From NCBI RefSeq assembly GCF_000830005.1, contig NZ_CP010407.1, forward strand, positions 8,010,001 to 8,074,000: a DNA stretch of 64,000 nt. The letters run 5' to 3'. The translations under genes and the position numbers were made by a program. The notes beneath the pieces were generated by a model. It ran no database searches, was not told the DNA's origin, and saw only the letters and a program-made list of their open reading frames with translations. This DNA is from Streptomyces vietnamensis (lineage in GTDB: Bacteria > Actinomycetota > Actinomycetes > Streptomycetales > Streptomycetaceae). Positions 35,465 through 43,663 of the stretch are shown here, in pieces (positions within the stretch are counted from its first letter, which is position 1; every line of letters begins with the position of its first letter).

Positions 35465-36503
35465 GCCCACGACCAGCCCTCGCACCCACCGGTTGCGCGT
35501 CGTCGAGGTCATCGCAGAGACGGCCGACGCGCACTCCCTGGTGCTCCAGGCACCACCGGAGAGCGCGGACCGCTTCACGTACCGCCCCGGGCAGTTCCTC
35601 ACCCTGAAGCTGCCCGGCGCGGATGGTCACCCCGCGGCCCGCTGCTACTCCCTCGCCAGCTCGCCCCACACCGGCGAGCCGATGAAGATCACCGTCAAGC
35701 GGGTCGCCGGCGGGTACGGCTCCAACTGGGTCTGCGACCGGCTCGCGGCAGGCGACGAGCTGGAAGTGCTGCCCCCGGCCGGCACCTTCACCCCCGACTC
35801 CCTCGACGGCGACCTGCTGCTCGTCGCCGGAGGGAGCGGCATCACCCCCGTCCTGTCGATCGCCAAATCGGCGCTGGCCGGAGGCCGGGGCCGGGTGGTG
35901 CTGCTGTACGCCAACCGCGACGAGTCCTCGGTCATCTTCCGCGACGAGCTGCGGGAGCTGACCGAGGACCACCCGGACCGGCTCCTCGTGATCCACTGGC
36001 TGGAGTCGCTCCAGGGCCTGCCCGCCGCGGAACTGCTGGCCGCCGCGCTCGCGCCGTACGCCGACCGCGAGGCCTTCGTCTGCGGCCCGCAGCCGCTCAT
36101 GGACGCCGTCGAGCAGGCCCTGCGCCCGCTCGGCACGCCCGGCGACCGCATCCACCGGGAACGCTTCTTCTCGTTGAGCGCGGACGTCTTCGACGCCCCC
36201 ACGGTGCCACACAGCACGGAGACCGAGGGCGCCGGCACGGCCGAGGTCGAGCTCGACGGCGAGACCCACACCGTCGCCTGGCCGGCGGCGACCCCCCTGC
36301 TCGACGTCCTCCTGGCCGCGGGCGTGGACGCCCCGTACTCCTGCCGGGAGGGCGCCTGCAGCGCCTGCACCTGCCGGGTCGTGACGGGCGAGGTCAAGAT
36401 GCTCCGCAACGACGTCCTGGACGACCAGGACGTCGCCGAGGGATACGTCCTGGCCTGCCAGGCCCTCCCGCTCACCGACCGGGTCGAGATCACCTATTCC
36501 TGA
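35457..36503 (+). CDS. kshB: 3-ketosteroid 9-alpha-hydroxylase, ferredoxin reductase (KshB)
   Basis: 348 residues with FAD, NAD and [2Fe-2S] domains in order. FAD site RCYSLASSPHTG near residue 62; NAD domain LLLVAGGSGITPVLSIAKSAL, VLLYANRDESSVIFRDEL and FVCGPQPLMDAVEQAL; C-terminal plant-type ferredoxin with Cys-x4-Cys-x2-Cys in CREGACSACTCRV and the fourth Cys in VLACQALP. It feeds electrons from NADH to KshA, directly upstream. A phenylacetyl-CoA epoxidase-type reductase would look similar, but the kshA neighbour settles it. Confidence 0.93.
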   Translation: MPEPTTSPRTHRLRVVEVIAETADAHSLVLQAPPESADRFTYRPGQFLTLKLPGADGHPAARCYSLASSPHTGEPMKITVKRVAGGYGSNWVCDRLAAGDELEVLPPAGTFTPDSLDGDLLLVAGGSGITPVLSIAKSALAGGRGRVVLLYANRDESSVIFRDELRELTEDHPDRLLVIHWLESLQGLPAAELLAAALAPYADREAFVCGPQPLMDAVEQALRPLGTPGDRIHRERFFSLSADVFDAPTVPHSTETEGAGTAEVELDGETHTVAWPAATPLLDVLLAAGVDAPYSCREGACSACTCRVVTGEVKMLRNDVLDDQDVAEGYVLACQALPLTDRVEITYS

Positions 36504-36516
36504 GGAGGGGACCGCC

Positions 36517-37293
36517 ATGTCCCGAACCTGTCTGGTCACCGGAGCGGCCTCCGGCATCGGCGAGGCCACCGCCGCCCTGCTGCGGAAGCAGGGTCACACC
36601 GTCATCGGCGCCGACCTCACCGAGGGCGACATCCGCGCCGACCTGTCCACGGCCGAGGGCCGGGCCGAACTCGTCGCCCGGGCCCGCGAGCTGACCGGCG
36701 GCCGTCTCGACGCCGTCGTCTCCTGCGCGGGAGTCGCCCACTTCGACCCCCTCACGATCAGGGTCAACCACTTCGGCGCCGTGGCCACGCTCGACGGTCT
36801 GCGTCCGCTCCTCGCGGCCGGCACCGATCCGCGGGCCGTGGTCGTCGGCTCCATCGACTCCGTCCACCCCACCGACCCCGCGATCGTGGACGCCGCGCTC
36901 GCCGGGGACGAGACGGCGGCGGTGGCCGCCTCGCGCGCGGCCGTCGACCGCGGCGAGGGGCACCTCGTCTACTCCTCCTCCAAGGCGGCGATCTCCCGCT
37001 GGGTCCGCCGCGCCGCACCCACCGACGCGTGGGCCGGGGCGGGCGTCCCGCTCAACGCGGTGGCCCCCGGCGTGGTCGTCACGCCCCTGACCCGGCCGAT
37101 GCTCGACGACCCGGAGATGCGGGGGCTCGTGGAGCAGAGCGTGCCGATGCCGCTGCACGGACACGCCCGCCCCGAGCAGCTGGCCCCGCTGATCGCGTGG
37201 CTGGCCTCGCCCGAGAACGCCCTCGTGACCGGGCAGGTCGTCTTCGCCGACGGGGGAGCCGACGCGCTCCTGCGCGGCGACCGCACCTGGTGA
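36517..37293 (+). CDS. Short-chain dehydrogenase, 3-alpha-hydroxysteroid dehydrogenase-like
   Basis: 258 residues. LVTGAASGIGEATAALLRKQGHTVIGADLTEGDIRADLSTAEGR and the shortened core RVNHFGAVATLDGLRPLLAAG closely recall Comamonas 3-alpha-HSD/carbonyl reductase (HsdA), in particular the DLSTAEGR turn and the lack of the usual alpha-helix region before the active site. Catalytic Ser in VVVGSIDSVHP and YSSSKAAISRWVRR (Tyr-x3-Lys). It would interconvert 3-hydroxy and 3-oxo steroids, delivering the 3-ketone that KstD and KshA need. 13 bp after kshB, so in the same operon, which ends at the next hairpin. Confidence 0.82.
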   Translation: MSRTCLVTGAASGIGEATAALLRKQGHTVIGADLTEGDIRADLSTAEGRAELVARARELTGGRLDAVVSCAGVAHFDPLTIRVNHFGAVATLDGLRPLLAAGTDPRAVVVGSIDSVHPTDPAIVDAALAGDETAAVAASRAAVDRGEGHLVYSSSKAAISRWVRRAAPTDAWAGAGVPLNAVAPGVVVTPLTRPMLDDPEMRGLVEQSVPMPLHGHARPEQLAPLIAWLASPENALVTGQVVFADGGADALLRGDRTW

Positions 37294-37325
37294 CGACCCG
37301 TACCAGGACACCAGGACAAGAGAAC

Positions 37326-37351
37326 GAGGGGCACCCGCACGGGTGCCCCTC
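37326..37351. terminator. Terminator hairpin of the hsaE-kshB-HSD operon
   Basis: Perfect 11-bp arms (GAGGGGCACCC / GGGTGCCCCTC) around GCAC, 32 bp past the SDR stop. Confidence 0.8.
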
Positions 37352-37390
37352 CCTGTATCCCCTTGCCGTACCCCTACCGAGGAGACGCCC

Positions 37391-37837
37391 GTGAATCCCC
37401 GTACGCTCGAACGCTCCGCCGTCCTCCCGGCCGCCCCCGACGCCGTGTGGGCGGTCGTCGGAGACTTCGGCGCCCTTGCCGACTGGCACCCCCACGTGCC
37501 GCCGTCCGCCCTGGAGGACGGCGGCGACCCTGCCGCCCCCGGCACCGTCCGGGTCTTCGCGGTCGACGGCGTGACCGTCGCCCGGGAGCGTCTGCTCGAC
37601 CGCGACGAGGCCGCCCGCTCGTACCGCTACGCCCTCCTCGACCCCGTCATGCTCCCGGTGGACGACTACGTGGCGACGCTCGCCGTGCGTTCGCACCCCG
37701 ACGGTGCCGAGGTCCGGTGGTCCGCCGCCTACCGGAGCGCGGACGACGTCGTCGCCCAGGTGGAGGCGGTCTTCGGGGACGGCACCTACGGCACAGGGCT
37801 CGCCGCCCTGCGGGCGCGCTTCACATCCACTCGCTGA
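37391..37837 (+). CDS. SRPBCC-family (START-like) small protein
   Basis: 148 residues, GTG start with GGAG upstream. N-terminal RSAVLPAAPDAVWAVVGDFGALADWHPHVPPSAL is the standard opening of the polyketide cyclase/SRPBCC fold, which forms a hydrophobic ligand pocket. The C-terminus VEAVFGDGTYGTGLAALRARF matches the long C-terminal helix. It could bind a steroid or an intermediate, or act as a cyclase/isomerase; no catalytic residues stand out. Its end overlaps the converging IclR gene by 17 bp, inside the steroid locus. Confidence 0.78.
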   Translation: MNPRTLERSAVLPAAPDAVWAVVGDFGALADWHPHVPPSALEDGGDPAAPGTVRVFAVDGVTVARERLLDRDEAARSYRYALLDPVMLPVDDYVATLAVRSHPDGAEVRWSAAYRSADDVVAQVEAVFGDGTYGTGLAALRARFTSTR

Positions 37838-38702
37838 ACCGCAGCCAGGCCATCATGTTGTCCATCGAGGGCTGCGGCAGCGCCTCGGCGGCCCCCGCAC
37901 CGGCCGACCGGTCCCGCTTCTCCGACTGCCGTCCGGGACCGAACATCGACTGCCACACCGACCGCGCGCAGCCGCGTACGGCCGGGGCGAGCCGTTCCAT
38001 CTCCCGGTGGACGCCGTGGCCGCTCACCGAGATCGCGGCGATGGCCCGGCCGGCGCCGCGCAGCGGAGCGGCCACGCAGAAGACCCCGCGGTACCCCTCC
38101 TCGTGGTCGAAGGCCACGCCGCGCTCCCGCGTCATCGCCAGCTCACGCCGGAAGGACTCGGGGCGGGTGAGGGTGCGCGGGGTACGCGGCCGCAGCCCGT
38201 CCCGTATCACCTGCTCCACCGGCCCCGCGTCCCCGAAGGCCAGGATCGCCTTGCCCGAGGCCGTGCAGTACGCCGGCTGCCGCCCGCCCATGCGCGAGGG
38301 CACGACGGAGTCGTCCGAGCCGCCGATCCGCTCCAGATAGACCACCTCGGAGCCGTCGAGCACGGTGAGGTGCACCAGATGGCCGGTGGACTCGTGCAGC
38401 GCGTGCAGATGGGGCAGCGCCGCCCGCCGGAGCCGGTTGTGGTGCGAGGCCATGGCGCCGAGCTCCAGCATGCCCATGCCCAGCCGGTAGTCGCGGCCCT
38501 CGCGCTCCAGCCAGCGCAGCTGCACCAGCTGGTCGAGGATGCGGTGCGCGGAGGAGCGGCGGATGCCCGAGCGCTGCACGACCTCGGTGAGTGTCAGCCG
38601 GGGCCCCGCGCTCTCGAAGGCGCTCAGCACCTTCGCCGCCTTCTCCAGCAGGGACAGCGGCGCCATCCCGGCCTCGACAGCCTCGACAGCACTGGTCGTC
38701 AT
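37821..38702 (-). CDS. IclR-family regulator of the steroid ring A/B genes
   Basis: 293 residues. N-terminal winged helix LSLLEKAAKVLSAFESAGPRLTLTEVVQRSGIRRSSAHRILDQLVQLRWLEREGRDYRLGMGMLELGAMA and effector domain with HESTGHLVHLTVLDGSEVVYLERIGG, RMGGRQPAYCTASGKAILAF and AAPLRGAGRAIAAISVSG. IclR proteins control aromatic and steroid catabolism and can activate or repress. It is divergent from the first hsaA. The three-copy 17-bp motif upstream of hsaE, the second hsaA and the FadD3-like operon is its most likely target. The start at 38702 (ATG) gives a normal-length protein; the open frame extends further but into the promoter. Confidence 0.87.
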   Translation of the reverse strand: MTTSAVEAVEAGMAPLSLLEKAAKVLSAFESAGPRLTLTEVVQRSGIRRSSAHRILDQLVQLRWLEREGRDYRLGMGMLELGAMASHHNRLRRAALPHLHALHESTGHLVHLTVLDGSEVVYLERIGGSDDSVVPSRMGGRQPAYCTASGKAILAFGDAGPVEQVIRDGLRPRTPRTLTRPESFRRELAMTRERGVAFDHEEGYRGVFCVAAPLRGAGRAIAAISVSGHGVHREMERLAPAVRGCARSVWQSMFGPGRQSEKRDRSAGAGAAEALPQPSMDNMMAWLRFSEWM

Positions 38703-38883
38703 CGGCACCTCCCACACGGACAGCCCAGCCGATCGACCCCTGGCTGGGTCCGTAATCTCCGGTATTGCGTGGAGATTGCCAGAGGATGACAGCGCTGTGA
38801 AGAGGGAGTTCCGTCTCGGAACAGTAACGCGTAGGTTCCCTGTCGTCACGGCACGACGAGACCGGAATGCAAGAGGTGCGCCC
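38703..38883. promoter_or_regulatory. Divergent promoter region, IclR gene / first hsaA
   Basis: Contains GTTCCG-TCT-CGGAAC at 38808-38822, a perfect 6-bp-arm palindrome 61 bp before hsaA, and an interrupted inverted repeat around CCCAGCC (near 38724) and GGCTGGG (near 38742). It lacks the 17-bp TTCCCGCTCA motif found at three other operons, so the two promoters here may be controlled through a different site. Confidence 0.45.
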
Positions 38884-40053
38884 ATGCGCGAAGAGGACGT
38901 TCTCGCGGCGGTACGCGCCCTCGCCCCCGCCCTGCGCGAGCGCGCGACCGAGGCGGAGGAGCTGCGCCGGGTCCCCGACGCCTCCGTGAAGGAGCTGACG
39001 GAGGCCGGTTTCTTCCGGCTGCTCCAGCCAGGGGCGTACGGCGGACTCGCCGCCGACCCGGCCGTCTTCTACGCCGCCGTGCACGAGATCGCCAAGGCCT
39101 GCGGCTCGACCGGCTGGGCGGCGGCCGTCCTCGGTGTCCACCCCTGGTACGTGGCCCAGTTCGACCCGCGGGCCCAGGAGGAGGTCTGGGGCGCGGACGG
39201 ATCCACCCGGATCTGCTCCTCCCACGCCCCCACCGGCGAGGTCACCACCGTCGACGGCGGCTTCCGGCTCTCCGGCCGCTGGCACTTCTCGGCCGGCTGC
39301 GACCACGCCCGGTGGGCGCTGCTCGGCGGCCTCGTCACCGACGCCGAGGGCCGGCCGGTGGACATGCTGACCTTCCTGGTGCCGTACGCCGACTACCGCG
39401 TCGACGCGGTCTGGGACACGGTCGGGCTGCGCGGCAGCGGCAGCAACGACGTCGTCGTCGAGGACGCCTTCGTCCCCGCCCACCGGGCGCTCGGCTACGG
39501 CCCGGTGACCACGCTGAGCTGCCCCGGGCAGGAGGTCCACCCGGAGCCGCTCTACCGGCTGCCGTACGCGGCCGTCTTCACCACCACCATCTCCACCGCG
39601 ATGGTCGGCATCGCCGAGGGCGCCCACGAGGACCAGGTCGACGCGGCCCGCGAGCGCCTGAAGGCCCCGCAGGGCCGACGGGCCGCCGAGGACCCCTTCG
39701 CCCAGGCGCGCATCGCCCGCGCCGCCGGCGAGATCGACGCCGCCCGGCTCCAGCTCCACCGCAACATGACCGAGCTGTACGCGCTCGCGCGCGACGGCGC
39801 CCCGATCCCCAGGGAACTGCGCGCCCGCACCCGCCGCGACCAGGCCCTCGCCACCGAACGCGCCATCACGGCCGTGGACCTGCTCATGGAGAACGCCGGC
39901 CGCGGACCGCTCCACGTGGGCGACGACGTCCTCCAGCGCGCCTGGCGCGACCTGCACACCGGCCGCGGCCAGGCCGCCAACGACGTCGACCGGGCGCTCG
40001 TCCTCTACGCCCAGGACGCCCTCGGCATGGACGTCCACGACCCCATGCTCTGA
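38884..40053 (+). CDS. hsaA: Flavin-dependent 3-HSA 4-monooxygenase-like, HsaA paralogue 1
   Basis: 389 residues, acyl-CoA dehydrogenase fold of the two-component aromatic hydroxylase type. LRRVPDASVKELTEAGFFRLLQPGAYGGLAADPAVFYAAVHEIAKACGSTGWAAAVLGVHPWYVAQF, HAPTGEVTTVDGGFRLSGRWHFSAGCDHARWALLGG and DTVGLRGSGSNDVVVEDAFVPAHRALGYG match HsaA/HsaA-like hydroxylases. It would hydroxylate 3-HSA to the catechol 3,4-DHSA using reduced flavin from HsaB. It is a close paralogue of the next gene, separated from it by a hairpin. Whether both act on 3-HSA is unknown. Confidence 0.85.
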   Translation: MREEDVLAAVRALAPALRERATEAEELRRVPDASVKELTEAGFFRLLQPGAYGGLAADPAVFYAAVHEIAKACGSTGWAAAVLGVHPWYVAQFDPRAQEEVWGADGSTRICSSHAPTGEVTTVDGGFRLSGRWHFSAGCDHARWALLGGLVTDAEGRPVDMLTFLVPYADYRVDAVWDTVGLRGSGSNDVVVEDAFVPAHRALGYGPVTTLSCPGQEVHPEPLYRLPYAAVFTTTISTAMVGIAEGAHEDQVDAARERLKAPQGRRAAEDPFAQARIARAAGEIDAARLQLHRNMTELYALARDGAPIPRELRARTRRDQALATERAITAVDLLMENAGRGPLHVGDDVLQRAWRDLHTGRGQAANDVDRALVLYAQDALGMDVHDPML

Positions 40054-40059
40054 CCCGCG

Positions 40060-40085
40060 GGGAACCCTCCCGCACGAGGGTTCCC
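40060..40085. terminator. Hairpin between the two hsaA paralogues
   Basis: Perfect 10-bp arms (GGGAACCCTC / GAGGGTTCCC) around CCGCAC, 6 bp past the first hsaA stop. Its right arm partly overlaps the candidate IclR operator at 40081-40097. A second inverted repeat with 9-bp arms (CCGTACGGC / GCCGTACGG) follows at 40113-40132, in the promoter of the second hsaA. Confidence 0.65.
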
Positions 40086-40097
40086 GCTCAGTGGGAG
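40081..40097. promoter_or_regulatory. Candidate IclR operator upstream of second hsaA
   Basis: TTCCCGCTCAGTGGGAG, differing from the hsaE site in one base. It ends 76 bp before the start codon of the second hsaA, almost the same spacing as at hsaE (75 bp). Confidence 0.7.
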
Positions 40098-40173
40098 CAG
40101 CGCATTTCGCTGCCGTACGGCACGCCGTACGGTCCTGGCATTCCCCCACCACGACCCGAAAGGGGATGCCCCC

Positions 40174-41340
40174 ATGGCCGATGACGTCCTGGCAGCGATC
40201 CGTGACCTCGCCCCCGCCCTGCGCGACCGCGCGGCCGAGGCCGAGACGCTGCGCCGGGTGCCCGACACCTCCGTCAAGGAACTGGAGGACACCGGCTTCT
40301 TCCAGCTGCTCCAGCCCAAGGCCTTCGGAGGTCGCGCGGCCGACCCGGTGGTCTTCTACTCGGCGGTCAAGGAGATCGCCAAGGCATGCGGATCGACCGG
40401 CTGGGTCGCCTCCGTGGTCGGCGTCCACCCCTGGCACGTCGCCCTGTTCGACCCCCGCGCCCAGCAGGAGGTGTGGGGCCAGGACCCCAAGACCCGCATC
40501 GCCTCCTCGTACGCCCCCACCGGCAAGGCCACCGCCGCCGACGGCGGCTTCCGGCTCTCCGGCCGGTGGCACTTCTCCTCCGGCTGCGACCACGCCCGCT
40601 GGGCGCTCCTCGGCTGCCTCGTCACCGACGGCGAGGGCAACCCGGTCGACATGCGCACCTTCCTGATCCCCAGGTCCGACTACCGCGTCGACGACGTCTG
40701 GGACACCGTCGGCCTGCGCGGCACCGGCAGCAACGACGTCGTCGTCGAGGACGTCTTCGTCCCCGACCACCGCGCCCTGAGCTTCGGCCCCGTCACCGCC
40801 CTGAGCGTGCCCGGACACGAGGTCAACCCCGAGCCGCTGTACCGGCTGCCGTACGCCGGCGTGTTCACCACCACCATCTCCACCCCGATCGTCGGCATCG
40901 CCGAGGGCGCCTTCGAGTCGTACGCCGAGGCCACCCGGCAGCGGTTCCGCGTCTCGTACGGGCAGAAGGTCGCCGAGGACCCCTTCGCGCAGGTCCGCAT
41001 CGCCCGCGCCGCCAGCGACATCGACGCGAGCTGGCTGCAACTGACCCGCAACATCGGCGAGATGTACGCCCTCGCCGAGCGCGGCGAGGAGATCCCGATG
41101 GAGCTGCGCACCCGCACCCGCCGCGACCAGGTGCTCGCCACCGAACGCTCCGTCGCGGCCGTCGACCTGCTGATGGAGAACTCCGGCGGCAGCGCCATGC
41201 GCACCGGCCCCGGGCTCGTCCAGCGCGCCTGGCGCGACGCCCACACCGGCCGCGGCCACGCCGCGAACGACCCCGAGCGGGCCCTGGTCATGTACGGGCA
41301 GGCCGCGCTCGGCATCGACATCCAAGACACCATGGCCTGA
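40174..41340 (+). CDS. hsaA: Flavin-dependent 3-HSA 4-monooxygenase, HsaA paralogue 2
   Basis: 388 residues, AAAGGGG ribosome binding site. Same architecture as its upstream neighbour: LRRVPDTSVKELEDTGFFQLLQPKAFGGRAADPVVFYSAVKEIAKACGSTGWVASVVGVHPWHVALF, YAPTGKATAADGGFRLSGRWHFSSGCDHARWALLG, DTVGLRGTGSNDVVVEDVFVPDHRALSFGP. Because it is first in the hsaA-hsaD-hsaC-hsaB run, it is the better candidate for the true 3-HSA hydroxylase. It needs reduced flavin from HsaB encoded three genes on. Confidence 0.9.
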   Translation: MADDVLAAIRDLAPALRDRAAEAETLRRVPDTSVKELEDTGFFQLLQPKAFGGRAADPVVFYSAVKEIAKACGSTGWVASVVGVHPWHVALFDPRAQQEVWGQDPKTRIASSYAPTGKATAADGGFRLSGRWHFSSGCDHARWALLGCLVTDGEGNPVDMRTFLIPRSDYRVDDVWDTVGLRGTGSNDVVVEDVFVPDHRALSFGPVTALSVPGHEVNPEPLYRLPYAGVFTTTISTPIVGIAEGAFESYAEATRQRFRVSYGQKVAEDPFAQVRIARAASDIDASWLQLTRNIGEMYALAERGEEIPMELRTRTRRDQVLATERSVAAVDLLMENSGGSAMRTGPGLVQRAWRDAHTGRGHAANDPERALVMYGQAALGIDIQDTMA

Positions 41341-41352
41341 GAGGCGTTGACG

Positions 41353-42225
41353 ATGGCAGAGCTCAGCTACGAGTCGACCTCCCGCACCGTCAAGGCGGCC
41401 GGGCTCACCCTCCACTACCACGAGGCCGCACCCGCCGACCGGGCCGCCGAGGCACCCGTCGTGATCATGCTCCACGGCGGCGGGCCCGGCGCCTCCGCCT
41501 GGAGCAACTTCGGCCGCAACCTCCCCGTGTTCGCCGAGCACTTCCGCACGCTCCTCGTCGACCAGCCCTGCTTCGGCCGCTCCGACAAGCCGGAGCTCGA
41601 CAAGGACTACTTCAGCTACAGCGCGGACGCCGTCGCCGCCCTCATGGACGAACTCGGCATCGAGCGGGCGCACTTCATCGGCAACTCCCTCGGCGGTGGC
41701 ACCGCCGTCCGCATCGCCCTGAACCACCCGGACAAGGTCGGCAAGCTCCTCCTGATGGGCCCCGGCGGGGTCTCGGTCAACCTCTTCGCCCCCGACCCGA
41801 CCGAGGGCATCAAGCGGCTCTTCGAGTTCAACTCCGCACCCGAGCCGGCCAAGGAGCAACTGCGCGCCTTCCTCGGCGTCATGGCGTACGACCAGTCGAT
41901 CGTCACCGACGAGCTCGTCGAGGAACGCTGGGCCTCGGCCACCGACCCCGACACCCGGCTCGGCAGCGCCCGGATGGGCGCCTCCTTCGCCAACCCCGCC
42001 TGGGCCGAGGCCACGATGCTCTGGCGCGAGGCCCACCGCATCACCCAGCCGGTGCTGCTCACCTGGGGCCGCGAGGACCGCGTCAACCCCCTCGACGGCG
42101 CCCTCGTCGCCCTCAAGACCATCCCCGACGCGCGTCTGCACGTCTTCCCGCACTGCGGCCACTGGGCGCAGACCGAGCAGGCCGACGAGTTCAACCGCCT
42201 CGCCGTCGACTTCTTCACCCACTGA
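41353..42225 (+). CDS. hsaD: 4,9-DSHA hydrolase (C-C bond hydrolase), HsaD
   Basis: 290 residues, alpha/beta-hydrolase. Oxyanion segment VIMLHGGGPGASAWSNF, nucleophile Ser112 in GNSLGGG, Asp242 in TWGREDRVNPLDGA and His270 in HCGHWAQ form the meta-cleavage-product hydrolase triad, at nearly the mycobacterial HsaD positions. It hydrolyses the ring A meta-cleavage product 4,9-DSHA to HIP (DOHNAA) and 2-hydroxyhexa-2,4-dienoate. ATG at 41353 follows GAGAGG; a TTG two codons upstream is less likely. Confidence 0.95.
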   Translation: MAELSYESTSRTVKAAGLTLHYHEAAPADRAAEAPVVIMLHGGGPGASAWSNFGRNLPVFAEHFRTLLVDQPCFGRSDKPELDKDYFSYSADAVAALMDELGIERAHFIGNSLGGGTAVRIALNHPDKVGKLLLMGPGGVSVNLFAPDPTEGIKRLFEFNSAPEPAKEQLRAFLGVMAYDQSIVTDELVEERWASATDPDTRLGSARMGASFANPAWAEATMLWREAHRITQPVLLTWGREDRVNPLDGALVALKTIPDARLHVFPHCGHWAQTEQADEFNRLAVDFFTH

Positions 42226-42278
42226 CCCCGCTGAACCTTCTGAACTTTCTGACACCTTCCACAGAAGAGGTGCACACC

Positions 42279-43187
42279 ATGGACATCCGTGCTCTCGGAT
42301 ACCTCCGCCTGGAGACCACCACCCTGGACGAGTGGCGCCGCTACGCGCTCGACGTCCTCGGCATGGTGGAGGCGACCGGCACCACCGAGGACACCCTCTG
42401 CCTCCGCCTGGACGACCGCGCCTACCGCATCGTCATCCAGGCCGGCGAGAGCGACCGGCTCCTCGCGGCCGGCTGGGAGGTGGCGAACTCCGCCGCACTC
42501 GCCCGCGCCGCCGAGGAGCTGGAGGCCGCCGGCGTCGCCGTCAAGGCCGCCGACCCCGCCGAACTCGCCGAGCGCCGCGTCCAGGGCCTCATCCACGTCA
42601 CGGACCCCGGCGGCAACCCGCTGGAGATCTACTGGGGCCAGGCCCAGGACCACACCGCGCTCGGCACCCCGTACGGCAACCGCTTCGTCACCGGGACCCC
42701 CGCAGGGGAGGACTTCGGCCTCGGCCACGTCGTGCTCCCGGTGCCGGACATCGAGGCCGCGCTCGACTTCTACGAGAACCTGCTCGGCTTCCAGCTGCGC
42801 GACTCGATGAAGCTGCCGCCGCAGGCCGTCCCGACCGCCACCGAGCAGCGGGACTTCCACTGGATGCACTTCCTGAGCCCCAACCGCCGCCACCACAGCC
42901 TCGGCCTCTACCCCGGCGCCCTGCCCCCCGGCATCGTGCACTTCATGGTGGAGCTGGAGACCCTCGACGACGTGGGCCGCGGTCTCGACCGCATGCAGGC
43001 CGCGGGCATCCCCATCGCGTCCAGCCTCGGCCGCCACACCAACGACCGCATGGTGTCCTTCTACGCCCAGGCCCCCGGCGGCTTCCAGGTCGAGTACGGC
43101 TGGGACGGCCTCGTCGTCGACCCCGCCACCTGGGTCGCGAAGGAGATCACCGCCGACAGCTTCTGGGGCCACCGGTGGAACGGCTGA
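42279..43187 (+). CDS. hsaC: 3,4-DHSA extradiol dioxygenase, HsaC
   Basis: 302 residues, type I two-domain extradiol dioxygenase. Fe(II) ligands His150 (FGLGHVVLP), His221 (GIVHFMVE) and Glu272 (FQVEYG); conserved active-site RHHSLGLYP and Tyr262. It performs the meta-cleavage of the aromatised ring A of 3,4-DHSA between HsaA and HsaD. An AGAGG ribosome binding site precedes the ATG. Its last 13 bases overlap hsaB. Confidence 0.95.
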   Translation: MDIRALGYLRLETTTLDEWRRYALDVLGMVEATGTTEDTLCLRLDDRAYRIVIQAGESDRLLAAGWEVANSAALARAAEELEAAGVAVKAADPAELAERRVQGLIHVTDPGGNPLEIYWGQAQDHTALGTPYGNRFVTGTPAGEDFGLGHVVLPVPDIEAALDFYENLLGFQLRDSMKLPPQAVPTATEQRDFHWMHFLSPNRRHHSLGLYPGALPPGIVHFMVELETLDDVGRGLDRMQAAGIPIASSLGRHTNDRMVSFYAQAPGGFQVEYGWDGLVVDPATWVAKEITADSFWGHRWNG

Positions 43188-43663
43188 TCCCGCCGTCCGA
43201 GTTCCGGGACGTCCTCGGCCGCTTCGCCAGCGGCATCACGGTCGTGGCGACGCTCGACGCCGACACCCTGGAACCGGTCGGATTCGCCTGCCAGTCCTTC
43301 GCCTCGCTCTCCCTCGACCCCCCGCTGGTCATGCTGGCCGTCGGCAAGAACTCCACCAGCTGGCCGAGGATCGAGCGGTCGGGCCGCTTCTGCGTCAACA
43401 TCCTGGCCGAGGACCAGCAGGCCACCTGCGCCGCCCTCGGCCGCAGCGGCCCCGACAAGTTCGCCGGGGTGCCCTGGAGCACCGGCGAGCACGGCACCGT
43501 GCGCATCGACGGAGCCCTCGCCCACGTGGAGTGCGAGCTGGACGCCGTGTACGAGGCCGGGGACCACCACTTGGTCACGGCACAGGTGGTGGCGCTCGAC
43601 GCCGGCGAGGACGGCCGGCCGCTGCTGTTCTTCCGCAGCCGCTACGCCGTGGGCGCGTTCTGA
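43175..43663 (+). CDS. hsaB: Flavin reductase, HsaB
   Basis: 162 residues from the GTG at 43175, which overlaps hsaC by 13 bp. Flavin reductase domain: FRDVLGRFASGITVVATLDADTLEPVGFACQSFASLSLDPPLVMLAVGKNSTSWPRIERSGRFCVNILAEDQQATCAALGRSGPDKFAGVPW, the usual FMN-binding split-barrel. It supplies reduced flavin to HsaA by diffusion. Stop and next start share one base. Confidence 0.93.
   Translation: MERLIPPSEFRDVLGRFASGITVVATLDADTLEPVGFACQSFASLSLDPPLVMLAVGKNSTSWPRIERSGRFCVNILAEDQQATCAALGRSGPDKFAGVPWSTGEHGTVRIDGALAHVECELDAVYEAGDHHLVTAQVVALDAGEDGRPLLFFRSRYAVGAF

Noticed and set aside
38808..38822. GTTCCG-TCT-CGGAAC as a fourth copy of the IclR motif
   Set aside because: Arm spacing is 3 bp rather than the 5-bp-plus arrangement of the other three sites and the conserved GCTCA block is missing.
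38143..42255. Minus-strand open frame of 1370 codons opposite hsaA, hsaA2 and hsaD
   Set aside because: Antisense shadow; the plus-strand genes have complete catalytic motifs and ribosome binding sites.
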